Source of the DNA: Mycobacterium sp. ITM-2016-00318
Lineage (GTDB): Bacteria; Actinomycetota; Actinomycetes; Mycobacteriales; Mycobacteriaceae
Length of the DNA: 64,000 nt
Assembly: GCF_002968285.2 (NCBI RefSeq)
Contig: NZ_CP134400.1
Location: forward strand, 1,674,001-1,738,000
Direction: 5' to 3'
The notes under the pieces were generated by a model, which ran no database searches, was not told the DNA's origin, and saw only the letters and a list, made by a program, of their open reading frames with translations. Positions 1 to 8,507 of the stretch are shown piece by piece. Every line of letters begins with the position of its first letter. Positions within the stretch are counted from its first letter, which is position 1. The position numbers and the translations under genes are program-made.

Positions 1-692
1 GCCGAGGCACACGCCGTCAGCGCCACCGTGATGCAGTGAGCACGAACGGCGTCGATCCTCGATATCTCCGAACCGGCCTCGACGAAGTAGTCCTCGAGTT
101 CGAGCACGCCCACGTCGGTCGACAGGTCGGTCCCGCGCTGAGGATGTATCGACAACCCCTGGGCCGGTGCGCCCTTCGCCTCCAGTGCGAACCAGTGCAG
201 GCCGCCGTCCTGCGAGCGTGCTGACAACAGGATCCGCTGCGCCGCACAGACTCCCAAGATCGACGACGACGAACCGCGCAGGCGCCAGCCGTCTGCGTTT
301 GGGATGGCGCGGACATCGGACTGATCCGGCAGCACCAGGGCGGCGGTGGTCCCCGCCGCGAGTTCGGCGACCAACGGCGCGCCCGACTCGTCGGCCGTGT
401 TAGCCACCGCACTTGCCGTCACGGTGGACAGGAGAGGCCCTGGCAGCAAGGCCGCGGCGGCCGTCTCGACGACGCATGCCAGATCGGTGAGCGTGCCGCC
501 CTGGCCACCGGCCTCCTCGGGAAGGTGCACTGCGTGAAATCCATGCGCGGTCAACTCTTCCCACCATGTCGGCAACTCACCGGCGGCGATCGAGTCGAGG
601 GCGGCCCTCGTCTTCTCTATGGGCGCGTGGCGAGCCGCAAAGCGACCCACTGCGTCGCTCAGATCTTCCTGTTCACTCGTGATGGCAAGCAT
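1..692 (-). CDS. Acyl-CoA dehydrogenase, 3' end cut by window edge
   Basis: Flavin-dependent alpha,beta-dehydrogenation of an acyl-CoA thioester is the expected activity. Reading down from an ATG at 692 the frame stays open to base 1, giving about 230 residues of a family usually near 370-400. It begins MLAITSEQEDL and contains LPEEAGGQGG, typical of the N-terminal helical domain of FadE-type proteins. The beta-domain follows; the C-terminal helical domain with the catalytic Glu lies outside the window. It starts 6 bases after the amidohydrolase stop, so the two are co-transcribed. The substrate is unknown; mycobacteria have many FadE paralogues, some acting as heteromeric pairs on steroid side chains. 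Confidence 0.85.
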   Translation of the reverse strand, partial: MLAITSEQEDLSDAVGRFAARHAPIEKTRAALDSIAAGELPTWWEELTAHGFHAVHLPEEAGGQGGTLTDLACVVETAAAALLPGPLLSTVTASAVANTADESGAPLVAELAAGTTAALVLPDQSDVRAIPNADGWRLRGSSSSILGVCAAQRILLSARSQDGGLHWFALEAKGAPAQGLSIHPQRGTDLSTDVGVLELEDYFVEAGSEISRIDAVRAHCITVALTACAS

Positions 693-698
693 GGACCG

Positions 699-1565
699 TC
701 AGCCGTCCAGGCCGAGGATGCGTGCGGCATTGCCGTACAGGAACTTCGGCCACACTTCGTCCTTCAGGGGAACGCCGGGTAGCTCGCCGAAGATCCTCTC
801 GAGGGACAGTCCCATCGGGAAGTAGCCGGCGTAGAGCACCTTGTCCGCGCCGCGCGAGTTCGCGTAATCGAGGATGGCCTTCGGGTAGTACTTGGGAGCG
901 AACGCCGACGTGGAGTAGTACAGGTTCGGCCACTTCACCATCAGCTTCACGGCGAGGTCCTCCCAGGGTTCACAGCCGTGGCGGGTGACGAACACCAGAT
1001 CGGGAAAGTCGAACATCACAACGTCGATCCGGTACACCTCTTGCGGCTTGAACGGAACTCGCGGACCGGGCACGCCCGCGCACACGAAGATCGGGATGCC
1101 GAGTTCGACGCAGGTGGCGTAGATAGGATACATCTTCGGGTCGTCGATCGGGACCTGCGGGAAGGTGCCGGCCGGGAAAACCGACGTCGCCCGTATGCCG
1201 TACTGCTCGTACTCGCGACGGATCGCGTTCACCGAGCCCATCACGTCATTCGGGTCGGAGATCGCGCCGGAGGGGATGAAGCGATCGGGGAACGTCTTCA
1301 GCGCGAGGGCGGCCGAGGCCTCGCTCACGCCGATCATCGCCTTCTCGATTCCGAATCGGTCCATCTGCTGCAACACCAGCGATACGGGGTCGTCTGTCGG
1401 CAGGCCGGTTGGCACGTCTTTGAACATGTACTGGACCGGGAACTCGAAATTCTCCTTGGATTCCCGGTCCTTCGTCTGCCTGCGGATGAAGTCGTACTGC
1501 GCCGAACCGTCGTGCGGGAAACCGATCATGGTGTCGATGACCGGCAGACCGACGGGTCCCGCCAT
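699..1565 (-). CDS. Amidohydrolase family protein
   Basis: 288 residues, the normal length for amidohydrolase-2 (PF04909) TIM-barrel proteins, which hydrolyse or decarboxylate cyclic and carboxylated substrates. The usual N-terminal HxH metal motif is replaced by VIDTMIGFPHDG. The C-terminal metal-Asp region, normally like GSDYP, reads LYAGYFPMGLS, so the standard metal set looks incomplete. The internal FVTRHGCEPWEDL segment is kept. It is first in an operon with the acyl-CoA dehydrogenase. Its ATG follows TTGGGAGGAAGC on the minus strand, a good ribosome site. It shares a promoter region with the divergent TetR gene, which probably regulates it. The fold is clear; the reaction is not. Confidence 0.8.
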   Translation of the reverse strand: MAGPVGLPVIDTMIGFPHDGSAQYDFIRRQTKDRESKENFEFPVQYMFKDVPTGLPTDDPVSLVLQQMDRFGIEKAMIGVSEASAALALKTFPDRFIPSGAISDPNDVMGSVNAIRREYEQYGIRATSVFPAGTFPQVPIDDPKMYPIYATCVELGIPIFVCAGVPGPRVPFKPQEVYRIDVVMFDFPDLVFVTRHGCEPWEDLAVKLMVKWPNLYYSTSAFAPKYYPKAILDYANSRGADKVLYAGYFPMGLSLERIFGELPGVPLKDEVWPKFLYGNAARILGLDG

Positions 1566-1608
1566 TGCTTCCTCCCAATTGAAAACGACCGTGGTGCGAC
1601 CACTTCTC

Positions 1609-1665
1609 GACCATATTGAAACATGGTTCTACCGATGTCAAACCATCTAGCTGGGGATATGGTTT
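1609..1665. promoter_or_regulatory. Divergent promoter with three phased ATGGTT/AACCAT half-sites
   Basis: Half-sites ATGGTT (1623-1628), AACCAT (1641-1646) and ATGGTT (1659-1664) alternate in orientation with a constant 18-base period and 12-base spacers. The second pair extends to AAACCAT/ATGGTTT. They fill the short gap between the amidohydrolase start and the TetR start. This is a likely operator for the adjacent TetR protein; binding is inferred. Confidence 0.6.
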
Positions 1666-1668
1666 ACA

Positions 1669-2349
1669 GTGCTGCATAGGAGAAGAATCCTGTTCTCGGA
1701 ATCGGGAGGTGCGATCGTCGCCACAAGGGCTCCCGACCACGCTCAGAGCGACATCGTCTCGCTGGCCGACATGACCAGCGGGCAGTTGGCGCGGCGCGCC
1801 AAGATTATCGAGGCGGTGATCGATCTGATCGCCGACGTCGGCGCCGATGCCGTGCAGATGCGCGACGTGGCGCAGCGATCAGGAGTCGCGCTGGCGACCG
1901 TGTACCGATACTTCAGCTCCAAGGAGCATCTGCTGGCCGCAGCGCTCGAGGACTGGCAGAAGCGACTCACCCGCCGTGTGCTGGCCGCAGCCGGTCCCGC
2001 CGAGCAGGGACCGCTACCCGGGGTATTGGATTATCTGCAACGCGCCCAGCGTGCTTTTCATCGCAACCCCAAGATGACTGCACTGATGCTTCAGGCGATG
2101 ACCTCGACCGACCCCGAGGCGAAGACCGCGATCGACCACATGGGTCGCACGAACGTCGAGATGTTCGACCGCCTGCTCGAAGGCGTTGCGCCGGAGCAGA
2201 TCCCAGATGTCAGCTTCGGCCTCAATGCCGCGCTGACCAGTGCACTCACCGCGGTGCTCACCGGTGCGCTGACCCTCGACGAGTCGCTGCGGCGGGTCGA
2301 GTGGGTCGCGCGCACGCTCATCGAGGCCGCGACTCGGCGATCCGGCTGA
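1669..2349 (+). CDS. TetR family regulator, KstR-like C-terminal half
   Basis: About 226 residues from a GTG at 1669, or about 192 from ATG 1771 (MTSGQLARR). The helix-turn-helix is at about residues 35-80 (VQMRDVAQRSGVALATVYRY), followed by FSSKEHLL, typical of TetR proteins. The region after it, with YLQRAQRAFHRNP, resembles the C-terminal domain of mycobacterial KstR-type lipid-responsive regulators. The start is uncertain: GTG 1669 has no ribosome site and lies just after the last operator half-site, which would suit a leaderless transcript. It is divergent from the amidohydrolase/acyl-CoA dehydrogenase operon and most likely controls it, probably in response to an acyl-CoA. Confidence 0.8.
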   Translation: MLHRRRILFSESGGAIVATRAPDHAQSDIVSLADMTSGQLARRAKIIEAVIDLIADVGADAVQMRDVAQRSGVALATVYRYFSSKEHLLAAALEDWQKRLTRRVLAAAGPAEQGPLPGVLDYLQRAQRAFHRNPKMTALMLQAMTSTDPEAKTAIDHMGRTNVEMFDRLLEGVAPEQIPDVSFGLNAALTSALTAVLTGALTLDESLRRVEWVARTLIEAATRRSG

Positions 2350-2351
2350 GG

Positions 2352-5237
2352 TCAGACCGGCGTCGGTGTGCGCGGTGACGGCCACGGCGACGGCACAGGC
2401 CTCTCACGTACCCGCATCGGCCACCAGAACCACTTGCCCATCAGCGCCGCGATGGACGGCGTCATGAACGACCGGATCACCAGGGTGTCGAACAGCAGGC
2501 CGAGGCCGATCGTTGTGCCCACCTGCCCGATCACCGTCAACTCGCTCACCGCCATCGAGATCATCGTGAACGCGAACACCAGACCGGCCGACGTCACCAC
2601 CGAGCCCGTGCCGCCCATCGACCGGATGATCCCCGTGCGTAGTCCGGCATGGATCTCTTCTTTGAATCGTGACACCAGTAGCAGGTTGTAGTCCGCACCC
2701 ACCGCAAGCAGGATGATGACCGACATGGCGAGCACCATCCAGTGCAGTTCGGTGCCAAGAAGATGCTGCCAGATCAGCACTGAAAGGCCGAATGAGGCGC
2801 CGAGTGACAGCACGACCGTGCCGACGATGACCGCCGAGGCCACGATGGCGCGGGTGATGAGCAACATGATGATGAAGATCAAGGCCAACGCGGCGACAGC
2901 GGCGATCACGAGGTCGTATGTGTTGCCGTCGGACAGGTCCTTGAATGTCGCCGCGGTGCCGCCGAGGTAGATCGTCGACCCCTCCAGCGGAGTGCCCTTG
3001 ATGGCTTCCTTGGCTGCCTTCTTGATGGCGTCGATCCGCGCGATGCCCTCGGGCGACAGGGGATCCCCGTCGTGGCTGATGATGAACCGCACGGCGTGTC
3101 CGTCGGGGGAAAGGAACTGTTCCATACCGCGTTTGAAGTCAGGGTTGTCGAATACCTCGGGCGGCAGATAGAAGGAGTCGTCGTTCATCGACGCGTCGAA
3201 CGCCTCACCCATGGCCGACGAGTTGTCCTGCGCCGCCGCCATCTGATCCTGCATGCCCTTCTGCGAGGCGTACATCGTCAGCATCATCGACTTCATGCTC
3301 TTCATGGTCTCGATCATCTCGGGCATCATCGCGACCATCTGCGGCATGAGGGAGTCGAGCCGCTCCATCTCCGGGATCAGCTGCTGGATGTCGTCGGTCA
3401 TGATGTCGATACCGTCGAGCGTGTCGAAGATCGCCCGGATCGAGTGGCAGACCGGGATGTTGTAGCAGTGCGGTTCCCAGTAGAAGTAGTTGCGGATCGG
3501 CCGGAAGAAATCGTCGAAATCGGCGATATTATCCCGCAATTCGGCGACGTCGGCGGTCATGTCCTTCATCTTGACCACCATGTTGTGGGTGGTGTCGGCC
3601 ATCTCGGCGGTCAGGTTGGACATCCGCGTCATGGTGTCGATGGTGTTCTGCATCTCGTCGGCCTGCACGAGCATGTCGGCCATCCGGTCCTGCATGTACT
3701 TCTGGTTCAGCTGCTGGGTGGTGCCCTGCATGCTGATCTGGAACGGGATCGAGGTGTGCTCGATCGGCTTACCGCTTGGACGGGTGATCGCCTGCACCCG
3801 GGAGATGCCCTCGACGCGGAAGATGGACTTGGCGATCTTGTCGATCACCAGGAAGTCGGTCGAGTTGCGCAGATCGTGGTCGCTTTCGACCATGAGCAGT
3901 TCGGGGTTCATTCTGGCGGGGGAGAAGTGCCGGTCGGCGGCAGCGTAGCCCTGGTTGGCCGGCAGGTCGGCCGGTAAATAGCTGCGGTCGTTGTAGTTGG
4001 TCTTGTAGCCGGGCAGCGTCAGCAGCCCGACGAGCGACAACGCGATGGTGGCCACCAGTATCGCGCCGGGCCACCGCACGACCATCGCGCCGACCTTGCG
4101 CCAACCGCGGGTGCGCAGCGCCCGCTTCGGTTCGAGTGCCTTTCCGAACCGGCTTGCGACGGAAATGATCGCCGGCCCGAGCGTGAGGGCGGCAAGCACG
4201 GTGATGAACATGCCGATAGCCAGCGGTACGCCCATCGTCTGGAAGTACGGCAGCCGGGTGAAGGACAGGCAGAAGACGGCGCCCGCGATGGTCAGGCCGG
4301 AGCCGAGCACCACGTGCGCGGTGCCCCGGATCATCGTGTAGTAGGCCTGTTCTCGCTCTTCGCCGACGGAGCGCGCCTCTTGATATCGGCCTATCAGGAA
4401 GATCGCGTAGTCCGTTGCGGCGGCTATCGCCAGCGTCACCAGGAGGTTGGTGGCGAAGGTGGAGAGCCCGATGATCTCGTGATAGCCGAGGAACGCCACG
4501 AGCCCGCGCGACGCGGCCAGTTCGAGAACCACCATCACCAGCACCAGCAGCACGGTGACGATCGACCGGTAGACCAGCAGCAACATGATGATGATGACGC
4601 TGAACGTGACCGCCTCGATCAGCTGCATGCTGCGGTCGCCTGCGATGTGCTGATCTGCGGCCAGCGCCGCGGGGCCTGTCACGTATGCCGTGACGCCCTG
4701 CGGTGGCGAAAGGCTCTCGACGATCGCCTGCACGGACTCGACCGACTCGTTCGCCAACGCCTCGCCCTGGTTGCCCGCCAACTTGACCTGGACGTACGCC
4801 GATTTGCCGTCGTTGCTCTGTGCGCCAGTGGCGGTCAGCGGATCGCCCCAGAAGTCCTGCACCGACTGCACGTGGGCGTTGTCGGCCTCGAGATTGCGGA
4901 CCATCTCGTCGTAGAAGGCGTGCGCCTCGTCGTCAAGCGGTTCCTGGCCTTCGAGCACAACCATGACCGAGCTGTCGGAATCGCCCTCGGCGAAAAGCTC
5001 GCCGACTTTCTTCATCGAGATCATCGAGGGTGCGTCGTTCGGGCTCATCGACACCGCGCGCATCTGGCCGACGGTCTCCAACTGCGGGACCATCACGTTG
5101 GCGACGGCGATGACCGCGATCCAGCCGAGGATGATCGGCACCGCAAAGGCGCGGATGAGGCGCGGAATCAGCGGGCGCCCAGCATGTCTGGCGGGAGGGA
5201 AGGCGTCGGTGGGCGCGTCGATGCTGTGTGCGCTCAT
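2352..5237 (-). CDS. mmpL: MmpL family RND transporter
   Basis: 961 residues, matching MmpL4/MmpL5-type proteins (about 965). It has an N-terminal membrane segment, a periplasmic domain, a first bundle of membrane helices at about 205-400 (including [14 protein letters not shown]), a second large periplasmic domain with a methionine- and aspartate-rich helical hairpin at about 520-680, and a final bundle at about 770-930 ([16 protein letters not shown]). Members export lipids, glycopeptidolipids or siderophores using the proton gradient. Its ATG overlaps the mmpS stop by 4 bases, so the two are translationally coupled. The mmpL-mmpS-divergent TetR order matches Rv0450c-Rv0451c-Rv0452, pointing to the MmpS4/L4 class; the cargo cannot be told. 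Confidence 0.93.
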   Translation of the reverse strand: MSAHSIDAPTDAFPPARHAGRPLIPRLIRAFAVPIILGWIAVIAVANVMVPQLETVGQMRAVSMSPNDAPSMISMKKVGELFAEGDSDSSVMVVLEGQEPLDDEAHAFYDEMVRNLEADNAHVQSVQDFWGDPLTATGAQSNDGKSAYVQVKLAGNQGEALANESVESVQAIVESLSPPQGVTAYVTGPAALAADQHIAGDRSMQLIEAVTFSVIIIMLLLVYRSIVTVLLVLVMVVLELAASRGLVAFLGYHEIIGLSTFATNLLVTLAIAAATDYAIFLIGRYQEARSVGEEREQAYYTMIRGTAHVVLGSGLTIAGAVFCLSFTRLPYFQTMGVPLAIGMFITVLAALTLGPAIISVASRFGKALEPKRALRTRGWRKVGAMVVRWPGAILVATIALSLVGLLTLPGYKTNYNDRSYLPADLPANQGYAAADRHFSPARMNPELLMVESDHDLRNSTDFLVIDKIAKSIFRVEGISRVQAITRPSGKPIEHTSIPFQISMQGTTQQLNQKYMQDRMADMLVQADEMQNTIDTMTRMSNLTAEMADTTHNMVVKMKDMTADVAELRDNIADFDDFFRPIRNYFYWEPHCYNIPVCHSIRAIFDTLDGIDIMTDDIQQLIPEMERLDSLMPQMVAMMPEMIETMKSMKSMMLTMYASQKGMQDQMAAAQDNSSAMGEAFDASMNDDSFYLPPEVFDNPDFKRGMEQFLSPDGHAVRFIISHDGDPLSPEGIARIDAIKKAAKEAIKGTPLEGSTIYLGGTAATFKDLSDGNTYDLVIAAVAALALIFIIMLLITRAIVASAVIVGTVVLSLGASFGLSVLIWQHLLGTELHWMVLAMSVIILLAVGADYNLLLVSRFKEEIHAGLRTGIIRSMGGTGSVVTSAGLVFAFTMISMAVSELTVIGQVGTTIGLGLLFDTLVIRSFMTPSIAALMGKWFWWPMRVRERPVPSPWPSPRTPTPV

Positions 5238-5677
5238 GCGGACTTCACAAAGCAGAAGGTCTGGGCGTTCAAGCCGTCGGACGTCCTCTCGTCTTTGACT
5301 TCGTCATCGACCGTGATCCGGCAGGTGATCGAGCTGCTGTCGCCCTGGGCGACGATGTTCGGCGCGGCGGACGGTGCCGTCGTCTCCAGCGTCAGCGACC
5401 AGGGCAGCGGTGCGCCGTCGATGCGCTGCGGTTTGGCGTCGAGGTCGAGGTAGTTGATGTCGACGTATGTTCCGGTGCCGAAGACCTCGTACTTGACCAC
5501 CTTGGGGTCGAACGGTTCGGGGTCGTCGGCGAAGTTCCGCGGCGTCACCGTTACCCCTTCTGCGCCGAAGAAGGTGCGGACGCGCGAGACCGTCATGCCC
5601 GCGATGACGAGGACTGCCACGATCAGTAGCGGCAACCAAGCCTTCTTGAGGAAGGTCAGTGGCGAATTGCCGCTCAT
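5234..5677 (-). CDS. mmpS: MmpS family membrane protein
   Basis: 147 residues from ATG 5677 ([14 protein letters not shown]), chosen because AAGGAC lies just upstream; a longer reading to 5743 would run into the operator. It has one N-terminal membrane helix ([16 protein letters not shown]) and a periplasmic beta-rich domain with the family pattern VKYEVFGTG and ending in CFVKSA. MmpS proteins are accessory subunits of the paired MmpL transporter. It is the first gene of the mmpS-mmpL operon, with a strong inverted-repeat operator immediately upstream. Confidence 0.92.
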   Translation of the reverse strand: MSGNSPLTFLKKAWLPLLIVAVLVIAGMTVSRVRTFFGAEGVTVTPRNFADDPEPFDPKVVKYEVFGTGTYVDINYLDLDAKPQRIDGAPLPWSLTLETTAPSAAPNIVAQGDSSSITCRITVDDEVKDERTSDGLNAQTFCFVKSA

Positions 5678-5720
5678 CAACCGTTGTCCTTCCACGTGGC
5701 AGACGTCACCGGGAAACTTA

Positions 5721-5770
5721 TACGGTCGGCTAAGTAGCGACAAGCCGTATGGCTAAGATCACTTAGCCGA
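5721..5770. promoter_or_regulatory. Operator cluster in the mmpS/TetR divergent promoter
   Basis: TCGGCTAAGT (5726-5735) is the exact reverse complement of ACTTAGCCGA (5761-5770). Between them GGCTAAG (5751-5757) pairs with CTTAGCC (5762-5768) across 4 bases, giving a compact 18-base palindrome. TACGG (5721-5725) and CCGTA (5745-5749) form a further short dyad. Three copies of the GGCTAAG half-site therefore sit 50-100 bases upstream of mmpS, the pattern expected for a TetR repressor site. Confidence 0.65.
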
Positions 5771-5889
5771 ACGTTCTGTTACCTCAGCCACACGGCTGAC
5801 GTTTTCGGCCGGCGATCGACGTTGGCGTGTTTAGGATCGGGAGCCACAAAAGGGGGTACGGTCAGCGGCACGAAGCTGAAGGGACGCGC

Positions 5890-6459
5890 GTGACGAAGTT
5901 GGCATCGCCCCGAGGTGTGGTCCGCGACCGAGTGCTGCAAGCCGCCCTTGACCTCTTCGCCGAGTACGGCGTCAGCGGGACGTCGCTGCAGATGATCGCC
6001 GACCGCGTCGGGGTGGCCAAGGCCTCGGTCTACTACCAGTTCCACACCAAAGAGGACATCGTACTGACGTTGATCAGCCCGGTGTTCGACGACATCGCCC
6101 GTCTGGTGAAGATTGCCGACGCGGTCGGTTCGGATGCGGCCAGGCGAGACGTCGCGATCAGCGGCCTTGTCGAACTCGCGGTACGTAACCGCCGTCTCAC
6201 GACGGTGTTCTTCGGAGATCCGGCGATCGACCCGCTGGTTCGGTCACATGACGAATTCGCCTCCGCCATCGAGGGTTTCGACGCCCTGCTCGTCGGTCCG
6301 GCGCCCGGCGAAGCGATGCGGGTTGCGATGTCGGTGATCACAGCGGGGATTTACGGCACCGCGATGAACCCCCAACTGGTCGACATGTCCGACGACGACC
6401 TGCACCGATTGCTTTTGGAGACGACCCATCGCCTGTTGATCGCGCTCGACGGCGACTGA
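5890..6459 (+). CDS. TetR family regulator of the mmpS-mmpL operon
   Basis: 189 residues from GTG 5890 (VTKLASPRGVVRDR). The frame is open upstream to an ATG at 5827, but that extra 21 residues does not look like a TetR N-terminus and GTG 5890 is preceded by GAAGGGAC. The helix-turn-helix is at about residues 30-65 (LQMIADRVGVAKASVYYQF) with HTKEDIVL after it. The C-terminal ligand domain is divergent. It is transcribed away from mmpS with the GGCTAAG operators between, the same arrangement as Rv0452 beside mmpS4-mmpL4, so it is the likely repressor of the transporter. Confidence 0.85.
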   Translation: MTKLASPRGVVRDRVLQAALDLFAEYGVSGTSLQMIADRVGVAKASVYYQFHTKEDIVLTLISPVFDDIARLVKIADAVGSDAARRDVAISGLVELAVRNRRLTTVFFGDPAIDPLVRSHDEFASAIEGFDALLVGPAPGEAMRVAMSVITAGIYGTAMNPQLVDMSDDDLHRLLLETTHRLLIALDGD

Positions 6460-6504
6460 ATAGTCGATTCACCCGTACGCAGAACTGGGTACACACCATC
6501 CGAT

Positions 6505-7962
6505 ATGACAGACGACCGATTGCTCATCCAGGACCAGACGTGCTGGCGCGTCGCCCGCACCGATCAGTTCGCATGCATCGTGGACGCAGCCGATTACTTC
6601 CGGCACGTCAAAACGGCGATGATGCGGGCGCAACACCGGGTGATGCTCATCGGTTGGGATCTTGACGCCCGGATGACCTTCGAACGCGGCAAGAAGACGC
6701 TGCCCGGTCCGAACCAGTTGGGCGCCTTCCTCTACTGGCTGCTGTGGAAGCGACCCCGTCTCGAGGTCTACCTGTTGAAGTCCAACCTGCGACTGCTGCC
6801 GGCCTTTGACGGCATCTGGTTCGGGCTGACGCCGGTGTCGGTGGTAAATCAGATGAGCAGCAGAAGAATGCATTTCGCCATCGACGGTGCCCGTCCCATG
6901 GGCGCCGTGCATCACCAGAAGATCGCCGTCGTCGACGACGCCGTGGCGTTCTGCGGTGGTCTCGACCTCACCGTCGACCGGTGGGACACCTGTGCACACG
7001 AGCACGACAGCCGTGCCCGCCGCACGGTCGGCCGCAGCTACGGGCCGCGCCACGAGGTGGCCGCCGCGGTCGACGGCGAAGCTGCCCGCGCGCTCGGTGA
7101 AGTGGCACGGCAGCGATGGACGACGGCGACCGGGAAGCAGCTGGAACCGGTCGACGCGCGACACGTCGCGTGGCCGAGCAAGCTCAGGCCGAGCCTTCGC
7201 GACGTCGAGGTCGGTATCGCGCGAACGCTTCCCGAACTCGACGATCGCGACGAGGTTCGCGAGGTCGAGGCGCTCAACCTCGCGGCTATCGCGGGCGCCC
7301 GTCACACCATCTTTCTGGAGAACCAGTATCTGGCGGCGCGGCGCCTTGTCGATGCGCTGGCCGGCCGCTTACGGGAAAACGACGGTCCGGAGATCGTCAT
7401 CGTTCTTCCCCGCCGTGGCAACAATCGTCTGGAACAGCAGACGATGGACGGCGCACGTCACCGCCTCATCCAGCAGCTGTGGGCGGCAGACGAACACCAT
7501 CGACTGGGCATTTATTACCCGGTGACCGACGGCGGGGCGCCCATCTACGTGCACTCGAAGGTCATGACGATCGACGACCGGTTGTTGCGCATCGGTTCGT
7601 CGAACCTCAACAACCGGTCGATGGGATTCGACAGCGAATGCGACGTGGCCATCGAGGCGGACTCGAACAACGTGGACAGTGACTCCGTCCGCCGCGAAGT
7701 CACCTCGATGCGGAACCGACTCCTGTCGGAGCATCTAGGCGTCCCGGTCGGCGACTTCGAGCACGCCGTGGCCCGGCATCGGTCGTTGCACGCCGCCGTC
7801 GAGGAACTTCGCGGTGACGGCAGAACCCTGCGGCCCTTCACGGAGGAGACCATCGCCGGTGAGGCGAGCCCGCTGGCGGAGAACGACCTGATGGATCCCG
7901 ATCACGTGCCGCGGTCGCTGAGCCAGAGCATGCAACGCTTCATCACGGGTCTGAGGCGATGA
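6505..7962 (+). CDS. Phospholipase D superfamily protein
   Basis: 485 residues with two HKD motifs: HHQKIAVVDDAVAFCGG (about residue 135) and HSKVMTIDDRLLRIGSSN (about residue 350). These form the paired active site of phospholipase D and cardiolipin-synthase-like enzymes that act on phosphodiester bonds. No signal peptide or membrane helix is evident, unlike typical cardiolipin synthases, so a soluble or peripheral phospholipase D or transphosphatidylase is more likely. ATG 6505 has only a weak ribosome site. It stands alone between the TetR gene and the oppositely oriented small gene at 8121. Confidence 0.88.
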   Translation: MTDDRLLIQDQTCWRVARTDQFACIVDAADYFRHVKTAMMRAQHRVMLIGWDLDARMTFERGKKTLPGPNQLGAFLYWLLWKRPRLEVYLLKSNLRLLPAFDGIWFGLTPVSVVNQMSSRRMHFAIDGARPMGAVHHQKIAVVDDAVAFCGGLDLTVDRWDTCAHEHDSRARRTVGRSYGPRHEVAAAVDGEAARALGEVARQRWTTATGKQLEPVDARHVAWPSKLRPSLRDVEVGIARTLPELDDRDEVREVEALNLAAIAGARHTIFLENQYLAARRLVDALAGRLRENDGPEIVIVLPRRGNNRLEQQTMDGARHRLIQQLWAADEHHRLGIYYPVTDGGAPIYVHSKVMTIDDRLLRIGSSNLNNRSMGFDSECDVAIEADSNNVDSDSVRREVTSMRNRLLSEHLGVPVGDFEHAVARHRSLHAAVEELRGDGRTLRPFTEETIAGEASPLAENDLMDPDHVPRSLSQSMQRFITGLRR

Positions 7963-7966
7963 AGCG

Positions 7967-8121
7967 CTAGGCCCGCGTCAAGGCGACCGTGATGCCGTCG
8001 ATGACGACAGGAAACCCTTCGCACCCGACAGGAAACTTGCCGCTCGAGCGGGTGACGCCAATCCGACTGGCACCAAAGACAATGCGATGGCCACCGCCGC
8101 GGCGCGAGTGACGAGCGCCAT
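7967..8121 (-). pseudogene. Small secreted protein gene, apparently frameshifted
   Basis: An ATG at 8121 preceded by AGAGGGCAAC opens with a convincing signal peptide (MALVTRAAAVAIALSLVPVG then ASPARA). In that frame the protein stops at 7978 after 47 residues with a serine-rich tail that looks like noise. In another frame the same DNA reads GKFPVGCEGFPVVIDG followed by ITVALTRA and a stop at 7967, which looks like real protein. The simplest reading is a short exported protein whose signal and mature parts have been put out of frame by a small indel. It lies at the distal end of the minus-strand cluster. It may instead be an intact 47-residue gene. Confidence 0.4.
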
Positions 8122-8195
8122 GTTGCCCTCTCTGTTTCCGGTCATCCCATCCCGTCGGGAATTATCGCAGCCAGAATCGCAGCAATTTCACAGTG

Positions 8196-8498
8196 TCAGC
8201 AACCGGCGGCCACACCGCGACTGACGTATTGCTTGATGGCCGGCGAGCCGTCAATGAGTCCGAGGAACTTCGGCACCGATTCGGTGACCCAGGTGCTCTG
8301 TCCGTGAGAGTCGACGGCTCCCTGATCGCGATAGACCTCGACAACGGAGTAGAAGCCGGGTTCGTCGATGCTCTCGGCGAAGCCGTAGTAGACGACGCCC
8401 GGTTCGGTGTTCGACATCGTGGCGACGTAGGTCAGCAGCTCTTCAAAAGCCGACGCGTTCGCGGGCGGCACCGTGAAGTGAGCGATGAATGTGATCAA
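8196..8498 (-). CDS. Antibiotic biosynthesis monooxygenase (ABM) domain protein
   Basis: 100 residues, the size of a single dimeric ferredoxin-like ABM domain (PF03992). It begins MITFIAHFTVPP and contains EPGVVYYGFAESIDEPG and FYSVVEVYRD, the usual pattern of beta strands around a small cavity. Members include quinol monooxygenases and heme-degrading enzymes, but many are uncharacterised. No heme-binding motif can be assigned. Its ATG is 9 bases after the epimerase stop, so it is part of the minus-strand cluster with the epimerase, SnoaL-like and VOC genes. Confidence 0.75.
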   Translation of the reverse strand: MITFIAHFTVPPANASAFEELLTYVATMSNTEPGVVYYGFAESIDEPGFYSVVEVYRDQGAVDSHGQSTWVTESVPKFLGLIDGSPAIKQYVSRGVAAGC

Positions 8499-8507
8499 TG
8501 GAAGTGT

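Noticed and set aside
3072..3977. 301-codon plus-strand frame opposite mmpL
   Set aside because: His/Val/Gly-rich translation mirroring the Met/Asp-rich hairpin of MmpL; not a gene.
8000..8040. Short direct repeat (gacaggaaac) considered as a CRISPR or tandem-repeat seed
   Set aside because: Only two copies within a small gene region; no array.
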